Part shown: positions 1 to 5,622 of the stretch, one piece after another | Layout of the letters: every line of letters begins with the position of its first letter | Position numbering within the stretch: position 1 is the first letter of the stretch | Origin: Candidatus Omnitrophota bacterium | GTDB lineage: Bacteria > Omnitrophota > Gorgyraeia > Gygaellales > Profunditerraquicolaceae | Direction of reading: 5' to 3' | NCBI GenBank assembly: GCA_028710845.1 | Contig: JAQTTI010000047.1 | Coordinates: 1 to 7,974 of the forward strand | Length of the DNA stretch: 7,974 bases | Translations under genes and position numbers: made by a program | Notes under the pieces: model-generated | What the model saw: only the letters and a program-made list of their open reading frames with translations | The model's database searches: none | Told to the model about the DNA's origin: nothing

Positions 1-200
1 CCGGTCGCCAGCCGCTGAGCGAAAACTGACGGCTGAAATTTTAAATTTTTGATTGTATTGTTTACTTTTATACGGTTGGATTCTTTGACTGTGCCGATCT
101 TATTGATTACCCTGGAGACCGTAGCTATAGAAACACCGCTTGTTTTGGCAACATCTACAATGGAGATATTCCTAGAGGGGGTTTTTTTATTGCGTGACAT
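1..200 (-). CDS. LacI-family transcriptional regulator, N-terminal fragment (runs off left edge)
   Basis: The minus strand is open from an ATG at 200 to the left edge, giving 66 complete codons with no stop. The first 12 residues are basic and polar. They are followed by the classic LacI helix-turn-helix at about residues 13-35 (IVDVAKTSGVSIATVSRVIN), then recognition-domain helices and the hinge-helix segment FAQRLAT at 60-66, which inserts into the minor groove in this family. The sugar-binding periplasmic-binding-protein-like domain, normally about 270 more residues, lies outside the window. The start is 32 bases after the stop of the coiled-coil gene. No strong Shine-Dalgarno is visible, only an A-rich leader. 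The family usually represses sugar catabolism genes and is released by a sugar ligand, so placement in this glycan locus fits. The family call is very secure; ligand and targets are unknown. Confidence 0.93.
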   Translation of the reverse strand, partial: MSRNKKTPSRNISIVDVAKTSGVSIATVSRVINKIGTVKESNRIKVNNTIKNLKFQPSVFAQRLAT

Positions 201-232
201 TATTTTTTTGAAACTATTTTTAAAGCGAAAAA

Positions 233-1402
233 CTACTTGATATTATCGCCTATTTTTATAGGAGTAGTTACTCTTTTTATATCACAAGCTGAAATATTAT
301 CCCTGGCCTGGATAACCAGGATATTCCCGATGAATTTTCCCGCCCGGTAAACATTGAACTGGTCACCAACTTTTACTCCGGCAGCGCTGCCTTGGTCGAT
401 TACCACAAAATCGTTATCGGTATTTACCGCTAAAACTTTACCGGTAAATTCAGGTATCTCGGCGCTATCTCTTCCCGAAGCAGGAGAAGATCTCACCACT
501 ATCGCCGGCAGCTCCACAGACTCCCTCTTCTTCTCCGATACAGGAACCGGTCTTCCGCTCCTGATTGCATCAAGCTCGGTCTTTAGGGAATCAATCTGGG
601 AAATTTTATCGGTCAGCATGGTTTCCATTTCATTCAAACGCTTTCCTACGGTATTTTTTCCTTCCTGGAGGTCCTGAACTTTTTTATCCAGCAGTTCTTT
701 ACGGCTGGTCAAGCTTCTTAATTGACGGCTAAGAACTTCATTTTCAGATTTGATGGACTTGAAATTCTCCTGGATCGCTACTTTATCATTTCTTTCCCGA
801 ACAACCTCCTGAGACATGCTGTCTAGAAGCTTCTGGTTATAATCAAGCTGCCTTAAAAGGTCTTTCTTCTCGTTCGTCAGCCTGTTCATATCAATTTCTA
901 AAATACTTTTTTCCCTCTGCAAGGCCTCATTATTTATCTGTAAGTTTCTTAATTCCTGCTGGGTCGTAACTAACTGCATTTGTAAATCTGTCTTATCTTT
1001 AAGAATCGACCCCCAATAGGCATCGGTATTCTCAAAGACGGGAGCTGCTGATTGCTGCTGGACGGCAGTACTTACCTGCTGAATCCTATGGTTTTGCTGC
1101 TTGATTTTTTCAGCTAGTTCATCCCTGGTCTTACTGACCTGCTCAAGCTTGCCCTGTAACTCATTAAGAGACTGACTGGCTTTATCCCGTTCTGATTTTA
1201 AGCCCTCAATCCTGCCCTGATTTTGCCTTAGATCGCTTTCAAGCTGTTTAATTTTATTGTTCAGTGTCGAGTTTTCCGCTTTTAAATCGCTGCTTTCTCT
1301 AAGCAAAGTCTGCTGCTGACTGGTTGCCTGGATAAAAAGGAAAAGACAAGTTACTGAAAAAACTGCCAGGCCGATAATAATAAATTTCATTTTTTGATTC
1401 AT
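233..1402 (-). CDS. Membrane-anchored long coiled-coil protein with C-terminal small beta domain
   Basis: This 389-residue protein starts with a short basic segment and one hydrophobic helix at about residues 7-25, which is an uncleaved anchor or signal-anchor. Two long heptad-rich coiled coils follow, about 31-118 and 130-281, rich in Q, E, K, L and N and split by a short Q/A/P-containing break. A Pro/Ser-rich linker covers about 282-317. The last 70 residues look like a compact beta domain, with the motif GSAAGVKVGDQFNVYR followed by GKFIGNILVIQ. From memory this pattern resembles the C-terminal domain of FlgT-like proteins, but no flagellar gene is nearby. It is nine bases downstream of the ROK gene, whose TAA stop overlaps the AAGGGGGG ribosome site, so the two are almost certainly co-transcribed. 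Topology suggests the coiled coil and beta domain are periplasmic. Function is not recognised; an envelope spacer or scaffold is an inference. Confidence 0.85.
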   Translation of the reverse strand: MNQKMKFIIIGLAVFSVTCLFLFIQATSQQQTLLRESSDLKAENSTLNNKIKQLESDLRQNQGRIEGLKSERDKASQSLNELQGKLEQVSKTRDELAEKIKQQNHRIQQVSTAVQQQSAAPVFENTDAYWGSILKDKTDLQMQLVTTQQELRNLQINNEALQREKSILEIDMNRLTNEKKDLLRQLDYNQKLLDSMSQEVVRERNDKVAIQENFKSIKSENEVLSRQLRSLTSRKELLDKKVQDLQEGKNTVGKRLNEMETMLTDKISQIDSLKTELDAIRSGRPVPVSEKKRESVELPAIVVRSSPASGRDSAEIPEFTGKVLAVNTDNDFVVIDQGSAAGVKVGDQFNVYRAGKFIGNILVIQARDNISACDIKRVTTPIKIGDNIK

Positions 1403-1405
1403 AAT

Positions 1406-1413
1406 CCCCCCTT
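1406..1413 (-). promoter_or_regulatory. Ribosome binding site of the coiled-coil gene, overlapping the ROK stop codon
   Basis: On the minus strand AAGGGGGG lies three bases before the ATG at 1402, and its two A bases belong to the ROK stop codon TAA (1412-1414). The overlap indicates translational coupling. A second in-frame ATG at 1390 would put the spacing at 15 bases, so the first ATG is preferred. Confidence 0.65.
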
Positions 1414-2641
1414 ATAATTGGGCGAATACTTTTTCCAAGACTAAACTCGCCGCGCCCATGGCTACGGCATTTTCCCTTAACTGAGAATAAACTATTTTTA
1501 GGCCGCTGGTAACTTCCCTGAAAGACCAGGCTGAAACCGTGCTTCTTACTTTATTTAAAAATTCTTCTCCTGATTCTTCAAAACCTCCGCCGATAACTAC
1601 TATCTGGGGATTAAGGAGATTTACCAGATAAGCGATTTTTATCCCCAGTCTTTTTGCCGCCCTGTCCAGAACTTTCAGGGCCAGTTCGTTCTTTAAGCGG
1701 CTGGCGGTAAATATATGTTTTAAATCAAGGCCTTCCATATCCGTTGAAGCAGCCTTAAAAAATTCAGCTGCTTTTGTTTTTTCTTTTAAAAGAAGCGATT
1801 TTAATTCATTGATCATCCCCATATCCATATCCCAACGCTTGATAAAGCATGGGGAACCTGTTTCGCAATCAAAAAGATCCTGTTCTTTATAATTATAGAT
1901 GCTTGTTTCCCCTGCATATCCGTCGCTTCCGCGGTAAAGTTCACCGTTAATCATTATCCCGCAGCCGACTCCGGAAAACATGTAAATTACGTTCTTATAA
2001 TCTTCGAGGCTTAACCACTGTTCGCCGAAACAGGCGCTGGTTGCGTCATTTTCGATCAACGCCGGCAGGTTGAATTCTTTTTCCATCAGGCCCTTTAGGG
2101 GCAGGTCTACCGACGCATAAGTATAATAATGATCCATTTTTTGCGGCCAATGGATCGAACCATCTTTCTTATTTATCAAACCGGCGACTCCAACTCCTAT
2201 GCCTTTAATATTTTCAACGTACCCCTTAGAGCGCCTTAAAATCTCGCGGACAATTTCCAATAAACATTCGGAAACCTCTTTTACCGAAGCTTGCGGCCGG
2301 GCAATCTGGGTCTTGGTGATAATGTTACCGTCCAGGTCGATCAATAGACCGACCATATTCATCAGGTTTAATCCTACGCCGATAGCATACCCGGCTTTAG
2401 GATTTAAATCTAAAAGTACCGGCCTTCGCCCGCCCTCTGAAACATCCAGCTCTTTTTCATAAACTAAATTACATTTTATAAAATCATCAATGTAATTAGA
2501 GATACTTACTACATTTATCCCCAGTTCTTGAGAAATATCTGACCGGCTTACCGGCCCGCGCCTTCTTAAAATCCCCAGGATTTCAATATTACGTTTCTCT
2601 TTTTCGCTGAAAGTTTCTTTTTGTAGATCAAAAGGTTGCAT
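1412..2641 (-). CDS. ROK-family transcriptional repressor (XylR/NagC-like)
   Basis: This protein has 409 residues, the usual length for ROK repressors. Residues 15-75 form a winged helix-turn-helix: LGILRRRGPVSRSDISQELG, then a wing ending in GGRRP. The ROK sugar-binding fold follows, with GIGVGVAGLI at 147-156, the substrate-site motif IENDA at 196-200, the glycine-rich MFSGVGCGIMING at 221-233, the signature NPQIVVIGGG at 344-353, and the C-terminal AVAMGAASLVLEKVF. The N-terminal phosphate loop of ROK sugar kinases (DxGGT) is absent, so this is a sensor and not a kinase. The usual zinc motif is degenerate: the GHx histidine is Ile248, and the cysteine cluster is reduced to CETGSPC (259-265). 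No clear Shine-Dalgarno precedes the ATG at 2641; a palindrome occupies that place. The gene has its own promoter and leads a pair with the coiled-coil gene. Ligand is unknown, with a sugar from the neighbouring glycosidases the natural guess. Confidence 0.93.
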   Translation of the reverse strand: MQPFDLQKETFSEKEKRNIEILGILRRRGPVSRSDISQELGINVVSISNYIDDFIKCNLVYEKELDVSEGGRRPVLLDLNPKAGYAIGVGLNLMNMVGLLIDLDGNIITKTQIARPQASVKEVSECLLEIVREILRRSKGYVENIKGIGVGVAGLINKKDGSIHWPQKMDHYYTYASVDLPLKGLMEKEFNLPALIENDATSACFGEQWLSLEDYKNVIYMFSGVGCGIMINGELYRGSDGYAGETSIYNYKEQDLFDCETGSPCFIKRWDMDMGMINELKSLLLKEKTKAAEFFKAASTDMEGLDLKHIFTASRLKNELALKVLDRAAKRLGIKIAYLVNLLNPQIVVIGGGFEESGEEFLNKVRSTVSAWSFREVTSGLKIVYSQLRENAVAMGAASLVLEKVFAQL

Positions 2642-2642
2642 G

Positions 2643-2667
2643 GAAATTTTTACTTTGTAAAAGTTTC
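2643..2667. promoter_or_regulatory. 25-bp near-perfect palindrome, candidate ROK (auto)operator
   Basis: Arms GAAATTTTTAC (2643-2653) and GTAAAAGTTTC (2657-2667) flank a TTT centre. Ten of eleven positions are complementary. It begins one base upstream of the repressor ATG and lies roughly 15-40 bases downstream of the -10 element, the typical position for an autoregulatory operator. AT-rich palindromes of this size are usual for ROK repressors. As RNA it could also fold over the ribosome-loading region, where no Shine-Dalgarno is seen. Confidence 0.6.
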
Positions 2668-2682
2668 GGATTATTTTTCTTA

Positions 2683-2711
2683 TTTATACTACTAAAGGAG
2701 ACTTAAGTCAA
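2683..2711 (-). promoter_or_regulatory. Sigma-70-type promoter of the ROK gene
   Basis: On the minus strand the -35 box TTGACT (2706-2711) and the -10 box TATAAA (2683-2688) are separated by exactly 17 bases, each matching five of six consensus positions. The start of transcription would fall near 2676, leaving a leader of about 35 bases. The promoter lies wholly in the gap between the TPR gene and the ROK gene. The -35 box partly overlaps a 10-base perfect palindrome, GACTTAAGTC (2700-2709). Confidence 0.7.
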
Positions 2712-2724
2712 GTGTTTTCAGCAA

Positions 2725-4266
2725 TTAATAGACATCGTTCATTATAAACGAACGGTCTACGATGCCGGTGGGCGAAACTACAACCAGATTTATCTCTTTG
2801 GTGCCGGAATCGGAATAACTGCCCTCGAAATTCGACTCTTCTAATTGAGGGTCTGCCCCGCCTAAATCACCGCTCCAGAGATATTGTAGTTGGACCTGGT
2901 TACATCCGCTTTGCGGCATATTCACCAAAGAAGAAGCAGTAAAATTCTGGGCTTTTTCCAATACATAACTGGAAGACTTCAAATCTAGCTGGCTTGATTC
3001 AAGAAGGGTGACATCTTTCTTTAAAGATAGATCGAGAAAAGTCTTTAAGTTATAACTTATTTCCCTGTTCTCTTCGATCTCTTTGACTCTTTCCTGGGCC
3101 TGGGCAACTATCGAAGGATAGCCTTCGGCATTCTTCAATACCAGATCATAATTATTCTTGGCGGTTTCCTTATCTCCGGCCCATTGCGCAATCAATCCCA
3201 GATGATAAAGACTTTTAACTCCCTGCGGGCTAAGCTCTGGTTGAGAAGTTAAACTTTCAAAATATTTTTTTGCTTCGGCTGGGCTTGCTAAACCATAAGC
3301 ATTAATCACTGCTATTTTATAAACAGCTTCATCGTGCCGGGAAGTATCCGGAAAAAGATTTACCAATTCCTGGTAAAATTTAGCCGCTTTTTCGTAGTTT
3401 TTAAGCTTTTCCAGGTTAAAGGCCCTTAAGTAAAGAGTTTCTTTATTGAAACTATCCTTGATTCCTAAACTTTCTAACCTCGAGTATATTTTTTCTGCAT
3501 AATCCATGTCAAATAAGCCTTTAGGCTTATAGACAAAAAGACTGGCTATTTCAAAAAGTTTGGCCGAAAGTTTCTCGGGAGGCAAAGTCTTTGCAATCCT
3601 ATCGATATAAATATCATAAACGCTCATAGCTAATTCCAGATTACCGTCTTTATAAAAACCGGCGGCGGTTTTCTCCATCTCCCCATCGGTTAATTTGCCT
3701 TCAACAAGCTTATTGACATAAAGTTTATATGCCAGACGGGCATTTTGTTTTTCTTCATTAGCCAGGAGCTTATCAGCAACCTCCTTAATTAACTCAGGCG
3801 AGCTGGATTTGTTTTTGCTGTAAACATTTAACTCCCACATCAGATCAACCAGGGCCTGTTCGTAGAAAGCATCCTGCTGGTTACGGTGAAACTGCCAAAG
3901 TAAAAGCATGCTTTTTATTTTTAAAGGGTTGCCGCTTTCGACCTGGCTTATAACCTTCTTCGAATTTTCGACTATTTGTTCCCGGTAAGAATTACCGTTA
4001 GCAAAATAATCATCCCACAACTGCTTCTCTTCCAGGTAACTAAGCTGCTTGTAGCGGCCTAAGGCTTTATAATAATCAAGGCAGGGACGGATGTTTTTGT
4101 CTTTACTTTTATAGTTGTTTAGCTCTTCGATAAACTCATTATATTGGTTGCTCTCGAAATACTTTGACTTTAAGGATTCAATGTCGAGACAACCGGACTC
4201 TTCTGAAAAAACAGAAATAGGAATTGTCAGAATCGCGAATAAAACTATAAACCTTAAAAAAGACAT
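2725..4266 (-). CDS. Exported TPR-repeat protein with PKD-like C-terminal domain
   Basis: This protein has 513 residues. Residues 1-21 are a signal peptide: a short basic start, a hydrophobic core FIVLFAILTIPISVF, and probable cleavage before EES. The rest is mostly helical. Repeats with TPR spacing and residues are clearest at about 276-309 (LYLRAFNLEKLKNYEKAAKFYQ), 311-345 and 350-383; weaker helical hairpins precede them from about residue 30. Cys26 and Cys62 could form a disulfide. From about 447 the protein changes to a beta-rich end: LQYLWSGDLGG, then SYSDSGTKEINLVVVSPTGI. This resembles a PKD fold (W.gDg, then Y...G.y.v.l.V), though the match is by eye and weak. The gene begins 11 bases after the second glycosidase, with a G-rich ribosome site, so it shares that operon. 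A periplasmic adaptor for the glycan system is an inference. No terminator is seen after it. Confidence 0.85.
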   Translation of the reverse strand: MSFLRFIVLFAILTIPISVFSEESGCLDIESLKSKYFESNQYNEFIEELNNYKSKDKNIRPCLDYYKALGRYKQLSYLEEKQLWDDYFANGNSYREQIVENSKKVISQVESGNPLKIKSMLLLWQFHRNQQDAFYEQALVDLMWELNVYSKNKSSSPELIKEVADKLLANEEKQNARLAYKLYVNKLVEGKLTDGEMEKTAAGFYKDGNLELAMSVYDIYIDRIAKTLPPEKLSAKLFEIASLFVYKPKGLFDMDYAEKIYSRLESLGIKDSFNKETLYLRAFNLEKLKNYEKAAKFYQELVNLFPDTSRHDEAVYKIAVINAYGLASPAEAKKYFESLTSQPELSPQGVKSLYHLGLIAQWAGDKETAKNNYDLVLKNAEGYPSIVAQAQERVKEIEENREISYNLKTFLDLSLKKDVTLLESSQLDLKSSSYVLEKAQNFTASSLVNMPQSGCNQVQLQYLWSGDLGGADPQLEESNFEGSYSDSGTKEINLVVVSPTGIVDRSFIMNDVY

Positions 4267-4277
4267 ACTCCCACCCC

Positions 4278-5546
4278 CTATTTAGCTTTGTTATTACGGG
4301 CTTTTTTTATAACCGGTTTTTTCCAGAATTCGCGTAAAACATAATATGCTTTGCGGGGTATCCTTTTGTTTATTCCATTTTCTAATTCCGGGCTCAAGGC
4401 GACTATACCAAACCATTCCTCATTCATATTCATGTTCTTTTCAGCCCGAATATCAAAATAATAACTCCCGCTGCTCCAACCGGCGCCTGTATCATGCTCT
4501 TTCCAGCTGTCTGGGCTATCCTGCGTATGTTTCCACCATTCATCGGCCCATTCAAAAATAGTGCCACCAAGACAATTTCCCTCGCCGTTTTTCTTGTCTC
4601 CTAAGTTTTCATAGATTTGGTTCCATTGCTGTTCGAGGAAAAATGCCTGCATATTCTGGTCTTCTTTTTTTAAGTAAGCGTCATAACAATCAGCGCCAAA
4701 CTCTGCCAAAAGTATCGGTTTGTCGAAAGTCATCCTCAGCGACCTAAAAAGGTTGCCAAAAGTCTTTCCACGATAGATTATACAGGCCACAAAGTCGACA
4801 TCTTGGCAAAATTGATTTGCAGAATCTAGGCCAATCAACTCTCCGTTACCGAGCCCAACGGGATGATCAGGATCTATTTTATGTACTGCTTTAGAAATAT
4901 CGTTGATAAAAGAGTAATAAATCTGGGCGCGCATCTTTTTTTGTTTCTGCGGATCCGGTTCAAGGTCCACTTCGGGGGTAGACCATGGATTTACCTGGCC
5001 CAGGCAGGAATAATTGTTTTCGTTTCCTAAAATCCATCCCAAGAGGCCCGGCTCATCCTTATATAAATTAACCATCTCTAATACCTGTTTCTTTACTTTA
5101 TCCTGAAATTTCTTATCCCCATAAAAAGGGCAAGGATACTCCCAGAACCCAAGCCAGTCGCCAAGAAGTGTGCGTATTCCATATAAATTATACAAATCCC
5201 GAATTACCTGTTTTACTTCATTGGAATCTTCATGTGTTTGATAAAGACGAATAGTATTGATCCCCATTTGCTTCATCAGTTTTCCGTCAACAATCCACGG
5301 TTTATTTGGATCGCTCCACCAGTCATACTCATGGTTCGAACCGATGGGAATCGGATTATAACAAACTCCTTTAACAATATATGGCTTGCCATTAACCATC
5401 AGGCGATAATACTTATTTTCTAATTTCTGAATATAAACGCCTTTCTTAACATTACAATTGGATAGGATAAATACAAGCAAAAAACTACAGGCTACAAGCC
5501 AAATAAGCCTGTAACCTGTAGTTTTAATTTTAGGGACGGTTCTCAA
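4278..5546 (-). CDS. Clan GH-A TIM-barrel glycosidase, probable lipoprotein (start uncertain)
   Basis: I chose a TTG at 5546, giving 422 residues. The N-terminus then reads as a lipoprotein signal: basic residues, hydrophobic WLVACSFLLVFI and lipobox LSNC with Cys31. The -1 Asn is unusual. The only nearby ATG (5639) overlaps the preceding gene by 17 bases and would translate the inverted repeats into a 43-residue leader; neither start has a convincing ribosome site. The barrel starts at about residue 50, with KGVCYNP, then MGINTIRLY, acid/base GNEN (Glu176), YRGKTFG, nucleophile AEFG (Glu282) and IFEWADEWW, typical of clan GH-A. Motif order resembles GH2 barrels and GH72 beta-1,3-glucanosyltransferases. 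The partial gene at the right end is its paralog. Retaining hydrolysis or transglycosylation of an external polysaccharide is inferred from the two glutamates; the substrate is unknown. Confidence 0.85.
   Translation of the reverse strand: MRTVPKIKTTGYRLIWLVACSFLLVFILSNCNVKKGVYIQKLENKYYRLMVNGKPYIVKGVCYNPIPIGSNHEYDWWSDPNKPWIVDGKLMKQMGINTIRLYQTHEDSNEVKQVIRDLYNLYGIRTLLGDWLGFWEYPCPFYGDKKFQDKVKKQVLEMVNLYKDEPGLLGWILGNENNYSCLGQVNPWSTPEVDLEPDPQKQKKMRAQIYYSFINDISKAVHKIDPDHPVGLGNGELIGLDSANQFCQDVDFVACIIYRGKTFGNLFRSLRMTFDKPILLAEFGADCYDAYLKKEDQNMQAFFLEQQWNQIYENLGDKKNGEGNCLGGTIFEWADEWWKHTQDSPDSWKEHDTGAGWSSGSYYFDIRAEKNMNMNEEWFGIVALSPELENGINKRIPRKAYYVLREFWKKPVIKKARNNKAK
5479..5522 (-). terminator. Terminator-like or attenuator hairpin overlapping the lipoprotein signal-peptide codons
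   Basis: Two 17-base arms (5484-5500 and 5506-5522) flank a 5-base loop. Read on the minus strand the stem is followed by six T residues (5479-5484). Fourteen pairs are Watson-Crick and the other three are G-U in the minus-strand RNA; in plus-strand RNA the same three would be A-C mismatches. The shape is that of a rho-independent terminator, yet it lies in frame within the probable signal-peptide codons of the glycosidase. It may end or attenuate transcription from the binding-module gene, or be part of the adjacent repeat cluster. Confidence 0.5.
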
Positions 5547-5606
5547 ACCAAAGGTAAACTGTCCCTTTTTAGGGGACGGTTCTCCTTTGAGTTGAGAACC
5601 GTCCCT
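5532..5606. repeat. REP-like cluster of three GGGACGGTTCTC repeats forming two hairpins
   Basis: The 12-mer GGGACGGTTCTC occurs at 5533-5544 and 5573-5584 as direct copies exactly 40 bases apart, and as a perfect inverted copy at 5594-5605. The second and third copies form a perfect 12-bp stem with a 9-base loop. The first pairs with AACTGTCCCT (5557-5566) over ten positions, one a G-T. Compact GC-rich hairpins between genes resemble REP elements that are moved by REP-associated tyrosine transposases of the IS200/IS605 type. No transposase is present here, so this would be a non-autonomous copy. It occupies most of the 76 bases between the binding-module stop and the chosen glycosidase start. 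Confidence 0.75.
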
Positions 5607-5622
5607 GGTTTTGATTCTATTT

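Noticed and set aside
201..232. T/A-rich gap between the coiled-coil gene and LacI as a possible terminator or promoter.
   Set aside because: There is no GC stem and no -35/-10 pair of convincing quality.
49..240. 63-codon plus-strand frame with a hydrophobic product.
   Set aside because: It is antisense to the LacI helix-turn-helix, which has a far stronger family match.
1412..2641. ROK protein read as a sugar kinase.
   Set aside because: It has an N-terminal winged helix and lacks the DxGGT phosphate-binding loop, so it is a regulator.
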